DNA from: Baylisascaris procyonis
Lineage: Eukaryota > Nematoda > Chromadorea > Rhabditida > Ascarididae
Assembly (NCBI GenBank): GCA_037389465.1
Contig: JAZARR010000197.1
Location: 8,209,501-8,273,500, forward strand
DNA length: 64,000 nucleotides
Reading direction: 5' to 3'
The notes under the pieces are model-generated. The model did not search any database, was not told the DNA's origin, and worked only from the letters and a program-made list of their open reading frames with translations. Both the position numbers and the translations under genes were made by a program. Below, piece by piece: positions 39,186 to 50,770 of this stretch (within the stretch, counting starts at the first letter, position 1; every line of letters begins with the position of its first letter).

Positions 39186-39264
<79 letters not shown>
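39186..39264. repeat. (TA)n array
   Basis: About 39 TA units. Confidence 0.95.
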
Positions 39265-39269
<5 letters not shown>

Positions 39270-40508
39270 TATGAATTTATGAACAAATGATTTTTTCAGT
39301 GCAAACTGTTAAAAATGAGTGGATGCAAATCACTGCACATCCCACATCCAAAAAAAAAGTGGAACCAACTATATTGGAATGCATTCATGTGGAATAATTG
39401 AAACGAGAATAACAACTGGAAGAATGATTGCATTGGGAATAATAAATGCAATAAAAATATCGAAATTATGCACAATAAAATTGCTCTGGGTAATCGGAAA
39501 CTTTCAAAGAAAATGGTGAATGGATTTTCTAAACAATTGCTCTAAGGAAAGAAACTATTTAACTATGAAACAGTTTTACTTGAAAGGATAATATGGTAAG
39601 AAAATTTCCAATGCATATACCAAACAAATATAATAATGAAAATAATGTGATTTCAATTTACAGATGTAATAATATTTATTTTTTTATTCAAATCGAAATA
39701 AACAGCACATAATTGTGTTGGAATATTTTATTTTTTTTTTAATTTTCCCTCATATTTTACTAGAAATAATTTTGTGCTACAGAAGCATAAAAGTAGAGAA
39801 ATATTTTGCTGATTTTCATAGAAAATAAGTACCGCAAAAAAATCGATATCTTTAAATAGAAGGAATAAATGCCTTTATTTTGAATTTTAAAAGCAATTTT
39901 TTTATTAATAATAACAAAGCTTGTCCGTTAAATTTCATTAGATAGTAAATAAGACTTAGTGAGTAAAACTTCCAATTTGAAGGATAAGTAAAAAGTTATC
40001 TATAAGTTGTACTATTTCAGGCTTGTTAATTTATTATTCCAGAAGTTATAATACGTTATCATCTAATAAAAAAAAGATTTTCTTTGCTACTATTCTTGAC
40101 CTGAACAGATTTTTCGGCGATATTTTTTTCTTTATTTTTTTGCCCACATTCAACTCCATTTGTTTAGCAATTGATTAATCATTTAAGCTTATCAGCTGGC
40201 AAACCAAAGTGGTGGTATAAAGGAAATCCGTTTATGTAAATATTCAACGTTTAAGTTACTATTGGCTTATGATTATATAAGAGCATCAGCACCATTAAGT
40301 AATCCTTCCTTAACCCAAAAGAGTAAACGAGAGTGGGAAAGGGGGACGGGAAGAAGAAGACTTCGAATCAGAATCGCCCTCTTCCCTTTCCTTAACACCG
40401 TGAAATATTCTTTTCCAAATTTCCATTTTCATTTAACCAAATTAACGGTATTTATGTTGTAATTTTCGGCTTCTTCTTTATAAACTTTCGGCTTCTTATA
40501 TATAAACA

Positions 40509-40742
40509 ATGCGTGATGAGGAAGAAACATTTGAAGGGAGGGTTTGGAATCGTAAGTGCTAGCGGCTTTCGTTTTATGACCACAATGAAGGCAAGCGTAG
40601 AGCAGGTGGTGGTGATACAACATTACAAGGTGCGCCTCAAATAAGATTAGCAACAATTCCCACAACTCGAGACTTATCGCTCGTGAATCCCACTGAGAAA
40701 CAGATCGATGACTTTCTCCTTTATAAAGGCTTACTAAAATAT
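40509..40742 (+). pseudogene. 77-codon frame interrupted by one in-frame TAG
   Basis: From ATG 40509 one reading frame runs to TGA 40740-40742 with a single amber codon at 40560-40562. Before it: MRDEEETFEGRVWNRKC. After it: RLSFYDHNEGKRRAGGGDTT, then LQGAPQIRLATIPTTRDLSL, then VNPTEKQIDDFLLYKGLLKY. The distal part looks strongly protein-like. A GTAAGT overlaps the stop region (CGTAAGTGCTAG), so it may instead be the end of one exon with the distal part belonging to another, or a decayed gene. TATATAAA lies upstream at 40497-40504. No family is recognised. Readthrough is possible but unproven. Confidence 0.35.
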
Positions 40743-41199
40743 TGATCTAACATTGGTCTATAGTATTATATGGAGCCAAAATTGGTGCATTGCTGGAACC
40801 TTCTACGAACGCCATTAGCATTAGAACTAATGCGTACGACAGAGCGTCTGCACACGGGATATTAATTTTATTTTCATAACTTCATTTTTATTTTAGTAGC
40901 TTTATGATAACTATATCATAGAATAATTTTGACCACTCTGTTATTAATTAGATTGAAAAGAAATTTTACTCACCACCTTATAGTAACGTCGTGCATTAAC
41001 TTTTATTTTATTACCCATATGGTTTAGTTTAACAATTTAGGTTAGTAGTCACAGTTCAATATTGTTATTGGTATATTATTAAGGCAACATAGGTAACATT
41101 TCTTGTTAGGCGCGAGGCAATTCGTAGCGTCGTGTGTTTTGTGTTTTTGAAAAACTTTTGAACTTTGCCGTTTTTTAAAAAAAGTTTGTAGTATAAACA

Positions 41200-41564
41200 A
41201 TGGAAGTTGGTGGCAAGAGGAACGTAGGTTTGGCTTCACAAGGATCGGTCACTGAGAAAAGGAGAAAACCGGAACGTGAAGACGAGGTAGGCGAGGTCTT
41301 TGTAATCTACTTTTAACCGATAATATTAATTATATTCTCATTGCCGCTAGCTATAGTTCGCTTTACGACTTCAGTTGTATTTCTTCATTCTACTCCTCGT
41401 CTTTTATGTTTCCAGGTCTTCTTTTCTACTTCTATCTATCTCCTTATTACGCTGCCCTTTACATTGTTCTGTTTCACTAACATTACAACTTTTCATCATT
41501 TAACTAACAGGGTTATGCGTATCGTTCTGATGATGGCCCGCGCATAACTCCGGTGCACATGTAA
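41200..41564 (+). CDS. candidate two-exon microprotein gene, 46 residues
   Basis: Exon 1 (41200-41286) starts at ATG and encodes 29 residues, MEVGGKRNVGLASQGSVTEK then RRKPEREDE, followed by GTAGGC in phase 0. A TTTGTAG acceptor-like site lies 8 bases before the ATG, as for a trans-spliced start. Exon 2 (41511-41564) follows a pyrimidine-rich ACTAACAG acceptor and reads GYAYRSDDGPRITPVHM, then TAA. A GTAAAC overlapping the end (from 41561) could instead be a donor, making the protein longer. The basic, lysine/arginine-rich first half suggests a nuclear or RNA-associated protein, which is only inference. No family is recognised. Confidence 0.4.
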
Positions 41565-42581
41565 ACGAATAAGGGCCGAAACGTGTACACCTTTCAGGTC
41601 TTTGTTCTTTTCTTAGCATATCCTTTTTACAAATACGATCTATTTTCACTATCTTCTTGTTCATTTTTATATTTTATTTTGCATAATCTCATGTTTTTAA
41701 TTAATGGTGCATTCATGGGTTTAAATAATTTCTTATATTCAATGCCAATTATGCTGATAATACCCCTTCAAAAGATCGTTCGAATAACAAAAAAGGAATA
41801 TTAGAGGTTTTCAGTAGTTTTATATTTAGTATTTTGTAATCAATTTTTATAGTATTTCCTTATATAGAGTAAACCTTATAAAATGTTATAATATTCTCTT
41901 AGCCGGACATTAATAAAGTTGCAGTACGATAAAACTTATCAATGCAGAATAATGGAATCATTGAAAAAAAAGGAATTCAATAACCATTTGTAATTTTAAT
42001 ATAAAATATAGAATTATATCAAAATATCTCTTACACAAGAATTTTTGATAAGATATTATCTGAGTGATAAGATAAAATAAAGGAGAGATGATGAAAAATA
42101 AAAGGAACTCGTAAAATTGAATAATTAATTCACTCAAACATATGCAATTTTAAATTTACATTAAAATATCTCTAATCAAATTTAAGAAAAGAAAAAAATC
42201 TTTTCAAATAACGCAATAACGCTATAAGTCGATTTTGTGTATCATTATACGGCATAATATTTGCCGTAAGCGGCTGATCAGTCGTCGATCTAATTCACTA
42301 TCTTAGGCATACGTGGTCATCCCCCCGACAACTTACACCGTCTACATGTGGTAGCGCTTAGGTCTGAATGGTTTCTCGATTTAAACCAAATGTGATTGCT
42401 CCCCTACCCCTCCTCATCCTTCAGATCCGAAATCTAGGGTTTACAGGATGCCATTCCGAGATTCGCAGGATGCTAAAGGCAGGTGACGCCAAATTTCCGG
42501 ATGACCAATCCGGAATTACACGGCAATAATTCGAATTTTCGAAAAAAAATTCTTATTTCGCCTCTTCCCTTTAAATAAAAC

Positions 42582-42839
42582 ATGTGGAAGGTGCAGTGCA
42601 ATTCAATTTCAGTATGTGGAAATTACTACGCTTTCTTTCTGAGCAATCAAAATGGTGTTGCACGTTCATTTTTTACTAAAGACATTGCCGCATGCTCCTC
42701 ACGAGTATCACTTAACCGGAAACGGTGCTCTTTAGAGTCAACTGAGGTTAAATCTATACACCTTTCATCTTCTTTCCTTTTTCTTTCTTATAATTTCTTA
42801 GACACCTCCTCTACATTTTGGAATTCGACTACTTGCTAA
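42582..42839 (+). CDS. exon-like open frame, unidentified
   Basis: 85 codons from a real ATG. The central part is protein-like (CGNYYAFFLSNQNGVARSFF, then TKDIAACSSRVSLNRKRCSL) and ends at a possible donor GTTAAA after ESTE. An internal acceptor (TTCAATTTCAG, 42613) could instead open an exon at CGNYY. No homology is recognised. Confidence 0.22.
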   Translation: MWKVQCNSISVCGNYYAFFLSNQNGVARSFFTKDIAACSSRVSLNRKRCSLESTEVKSIHLSSSFLFLSYNFLDTSSTFWNSTTC

Positions 42840-43386
42840 CCTTCAAATGATGAAGCTAGAAAGTTGGAGGAACCGCATATGTGATTGAAAGTACCATGTG
42901 AACAGATAAATATGCATATATAAACACATCTGTGTATATATAGCCGAAATGCGCGTTTCATCAATGTAATTTTGTTAAGGCGTATATTTATAGATTATAT
43001 AAATAAATAAAAAAATAAGCAAACAAAACAAATCAATCTTTATTTAAGAGACCCAATTTTTAAACCAAAACAGACGGTAATCAGCTGATATTCAGCGCTA
43101 ATGCAATCGTAATGAGCTGTGTATGTGCGGCATTATTTGCTTTAGTATATAAGAGCGATTGCGTTTGATATTTCTCAAAGCGTACTTCATAGATAATTAA
43201 GGATCTTCTTTATATGGTCCATTTATGCCGCATAGAGCATTTAGTCATATGTCATTAAATGTTGTAAATATGCAAATTATAAAGGAAAGAAGAAAATACG
43301 CTATAACTGTTATTCGATAGCAGAAATTGAAAACTTTTTTGAAATAGCTCAACGGCTCAAGTTCTCTTATTTAAGAGTAAGTAAAT

Positions 43387-43407
43387 GAATAAATAAATAA
43401 AATAAAA

Positions 43408-43466
<59 letters not shown>
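43387..43466. repeat. (AAAT)n microsatellite
   Basis: About 20 AAAT units with two AAAAT interruptions. Confidence 0.95.
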
Positions 43467-44556
43467 GCATTTTTCTATTTTAAGCATAGTTTGTGGCATC
43501 TATTAATATTACATTACCATCATAAAAGAAAAGAATGTACGTTTTTTTTCATCTTCCGAACAATCTCAAAAGAATTCAGAATTGCACAATTCGTTGGACG
43601 AAATGTATTTTCCTTTTTTTTACGCCACATTTCTTCCTCAACCGACACCATCTGCATTAGTCATTTCACTCCTTTGTTGTTCTCTTTGAATGCTTTGTAT
43701 AGTTGCCGCTAAGATGCAAGTTTCGACTTGAAAAACGTGGAAGGGAGGAAGGGGGGGGGGGCAGATTAGGGGGGACATTTAAATTTTAGTGGTACTTCAA
43801 ACACTCATGTTAGTTTTAATCTAGGTTTTCCTTCGCTTCAAGGACACGAATATTCGAACGAAGATCGTGAAGGCTCATAAAAACATAATTAAATTTTTTA
43901 ATAAACTAATTAATGAGATGACATATATAAATAACAAATAAAAAATATGAAAAAAAAAATTAAAAGGTCTACAAAAATAATTAAATTAATTAACAGACAA
44001 AAATAATAGAAAATTAATTATCACATAGATATAACAAGGAAAAATTATATTATTTATAATCCTAGTGGTACCGATTTCATATTTAAAAATGATAAGAAAA
44101 TTTATTAAAAATTTTTCGAACGAGATCGGAAAAAGAAAACTCGAAACGTGCAACCTTGAATTTTTAGGGAGAAAAATTTTCTCAATCTACTGTTATGCAA
44201 AACGCCAAATAAAAACTTCTCATAATATTTCGCTGTGACTAAGATTATTGCCGAGATTATCGTTTTTCGAGTATTTCCCTATCGTACGTTTAATCGGCCT
44301 TTTCTATTTTTTTTTTTCACTTCTAAACTCTCATTTTTAGACTCATTTTGCCTCTAAACTTGTCTAAATCAAATTATCGTATAAAAATGATCATTTATTT
44401 ACGTTTATAAGGAAGTCTTTTTAGTTTAAAGATCTATTACGAAGGTATTTATCTTATGGTAAAATAAATTAATAATATTATACTGATGAATACTTAAAAA
44501 ATATTTGCCAAATAAATATATATTATTGAAAATATGCGACAATGAATAGATTAAAA

Positions 44557-44653
44557 AATAAATATAAATATAAATATAAATATAAATATATATATAAATA
44601 TAAATATAAACATAAATATAAATATAAATATAAATATAAATATAAATATAAAT
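44557..44653. repeat. (AAATAT)n hexanucleotide array
   Basis: About 16 units of AAATAT with one (TA) expansion and one C substitution. Confidence 0.9.
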
Positions 44654-44772
44654 ACTGGTAATTATCGGTTTTCATTATTGCCATTCATTTCATAATTTCA
44701 TATAACATTCAGCATACGGCCTTAAATGAAAACCTCACTTTATTAGCGTTTGTATTGTTGGAGCCGTTGCGT

Positions 44773-45011
44773 TCACTTTTCGAATATAAGTACACAAGAT
44801 GGAGTAATATAGCGGAGCTTCTTGAATATGCAAATTAGCATCGAAGAGCTAGTATCGTTGAGTTGAGTGGCAGCAATAAAAGCGTATTGAGGCGTAATAA
44901 TTGCAGTGAGAGCTACGATTGCAATCAACGATAGGAAGTGAACCACATCGCCTATAATTAGAAACGCTGCTAACAATGTCACCTTATTTAAGCTTCGATT
45001 AAGCGTGGTGA
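44773..45011 (-). CDS. possible exon of a multipass membrane protein (7TM-like)
   Basis: Acceptor CACCTTTCTGGCTTCATAG opens a frame reading TTLNRSLNKVTLLAAFLIIG, then DVVHFLSLIAIVALTAIITP, then QYAFIAATQLNDTSSSM and a stop at 44773. The basic short loop (LNRSLNK) followed by a long helix with an internal Asp (LIIGDVVHFLSL) resembles intracellular loop 1 and helix 2 of rhodopsin-type or nematode chemoreceptors. No other exon was joined. Family assignment is inference. Confidence 0.35.
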
Positions 45012-48000
45012 CTATGAAGCCAGAAAGGTGTTTCTATTAGCCACCTGATTTAAACCTGAATAACTTTTCTGAATAAGTAATATCACACCTTTAATGATAC
45101 TTATCGTAAAACTGCCTAATTCTTGGACACCTTATTCAAATATCTATGTGCCTACTTTCCCCTCAATAAATATTTAGGTCATCTTAATGGATGTTCAATT
45201 AAGTAACCTTCTGAAATTTTTTTGTTTTTTGAAATTTTTTTTTTTGAAATTTTTAAATTTAAAAAAGAAAATAAAAGAATACGAAATTTCTCAGCATCAC
45301 ATAGCTAAAGCTTCACTATGATGCAATTAAAATATGTTCTTCTATCCTCTCACATCTTCAAATGTGATATCTTCGAATTCCTCTCATATATAATATACAC
45401 AAAAAAAAATAATAAATTCCTTCTACTCTCTATATCGCCTTTCTGCTATATTCTCTAGCGAAAATTATGCAATAATTTATACTACCGGTTTCTTTAATTT
45501 AAAAAAAAAAACTAACATTTAATTGATTTATGACATTTAAAGCGATATGAATCCAGCAATGAGAATATCATTTTTCTGGAAGAAGCGGAAGTATTGATAG
45601 AATGGGATAGCTGACATGATGCTATTCAAATGCAGTAATGAAGCTATTCAATAGGCAAATAATACGATACGATGTGCACTCGAATGCAATTGATGAATTT
45701 TGTTAGTCATATTAGACTACCTAATTACCTAATACGAGTAGATATTAACCAATGGGTATTTTAAATTGACAATGCTGTTGAAATGTAATGTTATTTTGCT
45801 CAAAATCTATGAGCATAATAAAAGGCTCGGACCTCGAAATATGAGAAAACAACATAGCTTTCAATATAACGCTTAGTCAAATTTCTTTGCTAGCGCACAT
45901 AGTTGTATGCAAATTTATGAACTTGCATGTTATCGAAAGGGAAAAGCCGACAAAAGCGCCAAAAAATTAATGCTCTAACGAGTTCTTTTTTAGTGAAATT
46001 CATGGAAAGTGAGAAATGAGAGTGTGATCTTTCCGACAATTCACATAGCAGTAGCATATTTTAATCGAAGAAAGAAAATTAAAACCATGCAAACGATCGA
46101 GATTATATCCATTGACGTTTTTGACTCTTCGAAATGATTCCAGAGAGGAGCAAAAATTCATATTAAGTGGCAAGGATATTGCACAATGTTATTAATAACT
46201 GATCTACGTCTAAGTACGCTACAGGCAGGTGGAACATCTTTCAAACGAATAACAATTTATAAAACAAAACGCTGTCGATTTATAGTATTTTCCACATAGA
46301 TAGCTACGCATATGAGCGAGACACTATTACATAGCGAGCACACGCTATGGTAACGGATATCCGTAAGCGCTCGGAACATAACACATTCGTTCGCCGATTC
46401 ATAAATCTTCGGATTTAAAAGTAAGCAATTTGCATAATCGATAACGATTGGCTACGAAATACATCACTTTATGCAAATGAGTGCCCCTTCTTCCGGTTTA
46501 CATTTTTATAGACAACTTGCAGTGTGCTTATAATTGCATTCATCCATTAAAACGTTTATTTTAATTTAATTTTTTTCAAGAACTTTTTTCGATGTAATTC
46601 AATGATATCGAAATAATAGTTTCGCTTTAAAAGATAACAAGAAATACTGAAAGAAATATTCCATAAGAATAAATGCCCGGACGAATTGAATTACAATACT
46701 TCTGAATTCCACTATCCAAATGGAGTAAAGCGATTGCACTGCTGATCAAGAATTGTGAACGCTTTTTTCATAAACAACAACGAAAAGGAGCCCCACAGTT
46801 GATGCGGAGCCTCGGAGTTGGGGACTATTCCAACCCCTCCCCCTTTCCCCTCTCCTTGATTATGTCTTGGATCCGAATATCGATGAAATGCATGCATGTC
46901 CTAATATTCGAAGATATTATAGCTTACTTGAAAGGATACCGCGCAGTTTCAGCAGCCGTTTCCCCAATACGCGACTGTTTTCATAAAATGCTGCATTATT
47001 AATCCCCTCTCATTGTTTCATGTGAATTTGACGAATATGAAGAGTGAAATATCGTCTTGAATTTTAAAATTAAAATTATTTTTTCTCATTTAAACAAATA
47101 TCAAAATATATTCTTTAATGATCGAAACAATATTAAAAAATGATGAAGAAACTTATTAGCAAAAACGAATAATCGCCAATCAAGATTACTTCATTCTTCT
47201 ATAGTCATTCGAAGTATAAACATTTCATGCTTATTTTGTTTAGTTTCTATTCTTAGAGAATTTCACAGAGTATTGCATCGAACAATTATGAAACAATTCA
47301 TTTGAAGCATATTGCAAAGTACTGAACAGCTATAATAATTCAACATTATAACATATACCACAAATTATGAGCAACACAACGTTCATCTTTATGGAGAGAA
47401 AAAATCTATACACAAGTGTGGCGAACGCTGGAAAAACTTCTTATAGATTCTCTTAAACTCTCAATGTGGAACTTCTTTACTTCTTATAGATTCTCTTAAA
47501 CTCTCAATGTGGAACTTCTTTACTTCTTATAGATTCTCTTAAACTCTCAATGTGGAACTTCTTTACTTCTTATAGATTCTCTTAAACTCTCAATGTGGAA
47601 CTTCTTTACTTCTTATAGATTCTCTTAAACTCTCAATGTGGAACTCCTTTACTTATTATACGCCCATAACTAATAAAAAAATACATGTTTGTTTCGCTTC
47701 ATAAAAATAATCCATGAGAAGGATATACTTTCATAAATCTTAATCTTAATTCTATCGTTTATGCAGCTCAATAAAAATGCTGAACAATAGTCACTTCTAA
47801 TAAGCTTATCAATAGTCACTTCTAATAGCCGTTCAGTCAATAGCACAAGAACGATTTACCTGTATTACCTGTAATAAAGAAAGAAACAAATTTTCATATT
47901 TTTTCAAATTACTACCGCTATATTATACTAAAATAGCATACACTACAGATGACGGTGAGCCTAATTTATATACTGAATGCAAAAAATCGTTGGAAATTTT

Positions 48001-48099
48001 AAGCGTACTTCCTAACAATTTTCCGAGTAGCAAATACATCCTTCCTATTCCTTATTTCTAGGATATTAACCTAAATGTACCATAATATACCAAAGGATA
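45012..48099. other. intergenic stretch with weak exon-like frames
   Basis: Minus 46257-46451 follows a TTTCGTAG acceptor and reads CLLLNPKIYESANECVMFRA, reminiscent of a receptor helix-7 NPxxY segment, but a second register is also open. 46799-47002 (plus) is an open frame with no homology. The 43-bp satellite lies at 47436-47660, and a 25-bp duplication (AATAGTCACTTCTAATA) at 47786-47829. Confidence 0.4.
47436..47660. repeat. 43-bp satellite, about five copies
   Basis: Tandem copies containing ACTTCTTATAGATTCTCTTA and ACTCTCAATGTGGAACTTCT are nearly identical; the last is diverged (ACTCCTTTACTTATTATA). Near identity implies recent expansion. No spacer diversity is seen, so it is not a CRISPR array. 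Confidence 0.95.
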
Positions 48100-49405
48100 T
48101 TATGTGGTCATTTGTCCAGGATGGGAATCGATTCTATTCTTGCGCATTAAGAATTGAGTTTTACGACGCATATCCTCATTGAAGATCGCTTTCGATGCCT
48201 CTACCGAAAGTGCTTTCCTTTGCATAAAAGGTTTTTGATAGTATTGCGTTTGGCGAATTATTTTCAACATTCCTTCCATATCCATTAATCTAAAAATTAC
48301 TTGACTTCAATACAGCTCAGTGTTTGTAATAATGAGTTGATAAGCGAAAAAAATGTTTATCTGACGAAATTCTAATCGGCGATCTCAGTCTTATCGGCTG
48401 ACACTCTGTCAGTAAGGAATTTGTCAGTAACACCCCAAAAGAAGCGATGGCAGAGTGCTAAAGCAGGAAATTGGGAACAATGGTGAGGGGGATAGGAAGC
48501 ATGAAAGGGAGAAGGGAGGGGGCCGGTATACCTACAGCACTCATGCAAATACACCGCAACGATATATCTCTACAATTAAACATGAGGAAGACGAAATATT
48601 TTCGATCAAAATCTTCAACATTTGAATAAAAAAGATAGGCCATCTTCAAAGTGAATAATATCGCGAATAATAAAATTTGTTCACATAGGCTGCCGCAAGG
48701 CTTGAAAACCATGGTGATGTTATGCGATAAATAAGCCACAACGACGATCGATGGAAGATCGGATCCGGCGAACCACTATCTTATAGACTAGGTCACAGTA
48801 CGACCTCCCATTCTCAACTCCCTTCACTCTCCTTTCTTGGAGTCCATGCGATCCGCTTGCCCCAATAATGTCTCAAAACAATCATCGATTCGTCAAAGAT
48901 AAAACAATAACATTTAACCCTTCCTATTTTAAACCGCATTAATGTTTTATCTGAGATAATTAACTTCAAAAAAAGTGTTCTATACATTTTCCTTTACAGG
49001 AAAGGTTTTATACCTCATCAATCGTCAATTGCAACAAAGGTTTCCGACATGGATCTCTAAATTATATGTCGCAAAACATAGATTTAATTACGGAAAAACA
49101 TGGGCAAATCATCATCCCATTCAATTGAACTAGTGCTCGTATTTACAAAAATGTACTCTACCATCCTATAGCTTAATTTTTTCTCATCTAACGTTTTATA
49201 TAACAGAAATTACACCTTTAAAAGGTAATTCGTGTCAACTCGAAAATAAAAAAATACACCTATTTAGAAGATGAAATGCAGAATCCACATCGTTATCCTT
49301 GACGAGTACAGTTCGATTCATAAAACGTGGATGTGCATGCCAAATACCGGCGAATAATGCAACACCAAACGGTTGACGTAATGTACCACGCCAAGCTCGT
49401 ACCAT
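48100..49405 (-). CDS. MRPS21: mitochondrial ribosomal protein bS21m (MRPS21), complete
   Basis: Two exons, 49260-49405 (ATG, donor GTGTAT) and 48100-48289 (acceptor TAATTTTTAG), join in phase 2 to give 111 residues. The body matches MRPS21: FMNRTVLVKDNDVDSAFHLL (family [20 protein letters not shown]), then MDMEGMLKIIRQTQYYQKPF and ASKAIFNEDMRRKTQFLMRK with NRIDS (family MARKINFLMRKNRAD). It is a small-subunit mitoribosome protein; the role comes from the family. The N-terminus is about 20 residues longer than the human protein and basic/hydrophobic (MVRAWRGTLRQPFGVALFAG), consistent with a mitochondrial targeting sequence. The ATG is the only in-frame start after a stop. The intron is 970 bp. 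No neighbour is functionally linked. Confidence 0.93.
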
Positions 49406-49654
49406 TACCACTCATCGACGAATACCACTCGTCTTGAGGCTTCAATTCAAGTAAGCTTAAATCAAATAGCTATAGAATGGTTGCATGAACATATAACCGC
49501 GTATATTATCAATGTAATGGACAGGAATACACCTGTACAATTATAAAAGAAATGGACGGACGGTATCTAACTGTTATATCTACGTGAGGTACAAAGGCCA
49601 ATATATAACTGATATAAATATCAACGATTTAATTACAAATAACTTTTTGACACT

Positions 49655-49989
49655 ATGAAATACAAAAGCAACCCTATGTGGGAAGGGCTCGATAAGAGAT
49701 CCACACCATCTACTGCAAGAAGCATGTACTCTTCATATGAATTAAAGCGATCCGATGTTATAATACGTGAAATTAAGCCCTTTTTACCTTGCCAACAACT
49801 TTCAAACGTCAGTCGGCTGGCTACCTCACTGAACTGACACAAGCTAGAGCTTCAAATGAGCCTAAAATGAGTCTAAGAATGAGCTTAGGTCAAGAGCAAA
49901 CTGAACTATCCATTCCCTTAATCCCTCTCTCGTCGGAAAGGAAAAGAAAAAAAGGTGGGCAGGATAAGGCGGAAACTCCTGCTCGCTGA
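49655..49989 (+). pseudogene. two overlapping coding-like frames, possible frameshifted remnant
   Basis: ATG 49655 opens 60 codons (MKYKSNPMWEGLDKRSTPST, then RSDVIIREIKPFLPCQQ). A second frame, offset by two bases, overlaps from 49789 and continues FKRQSAGYLTELTQARASNE to QDKAETPAR and stop at 49989. Both look polar and protein-like. They could be one gene broken by a frameshift or two exons with an unseen splice. An antisense frame is also open. Not identified. Confidence 0.22.
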
Positions 49990-50690
49990 AATCTACGACG
50001 CGCCATTTCATAGCAACAAAGGGAAATGGTTTTTTGGAAGGCGAGGGAAGCAGGGGGAGGGGCAGACGGAGTTATAAGACTTTCTCTGAGTTACTATGCC
50101 CGATACTAAACAACACATATATCGATCACATTATCTAAACGCAATCATTTTCAAGCGAACTTTCCAATAATTCAAGCGGAAGCACAAAGCGGCATTTCCA
50201 GTTGTAACGATAATCTACCACCGTATAATTCCATCACTCGTGGATACTTAAATATAATAATAATAATACAGTAATAAATATCGTTATTTATACGATATGC
50301 GTTGACTAAACCCTTTGAGGCGAAGAAAGAACATCGAAAATGTTACTTCTACTGTTTCTTCGGTCAACTGTTTCTTCGGTCGATTGGCTTAACTTGGATA
50401 AGCATGAAGTCCGTTGGATTTAACAACGACGATAGAGGGGGGGGTGGATGAAAAGTATTTAATGCTGCAATTGGCGATTCTTGGTTCGCATAGCAAGAAA
50501 AATTCACCAACGCGTAAAAACACTTTAAGACCAAAAATTAAATTATTACAGCTCTAAAATAAGTGAATTCGAGGTGTTATCATATGAGCTGTTTTTTTGA
50601 ATTATTGAAAATTTCTGAATTAATAATTCCATAAACGACATGCTGAAGTCTTGTATATACAGATAAATCCGATACAACAATTCTTATGTT

Positions 50691-50770
50691 GCCGGATGAC
50701 ACCTTTCATTCAGCACCGGATGGTACTTTCTATATCTGCCGGATGACTTTTTATTCAGCGCCGGATGACC
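50691..50770. repeat. CCGGATGAC short repeats
   Basis: CCGGATGA(C) or CCGGATGG occurs four times in 80 bp, each preceded or followed by TTTCATTCAGC or TTTTATTCAGC. A single CCGGATGACC is also present at 42497-42506. Confidence 0.7.

Larger units (their letters stand above)
33102..40508. other. gene-poor stretch
   Basis: It contains (TA)n arrays at 34002-34062 and 39186-39264, a 21-bp repeat at 36900-36961 and unproven open frames at 34810-34992 (plus), 36308-36604 (minus, hydrophobic), 36966-37268 (plus) and 37971-38366 (minus). None has recognisable homology. Confidence 0.45.

Noticed and set aside
47436..47660. Regular direct repeats, considered as a CRISPR array
   Set aside because: No unique spacers between repeats, and the setting is eukaryotic; it is a head-to-tail minisatellite.
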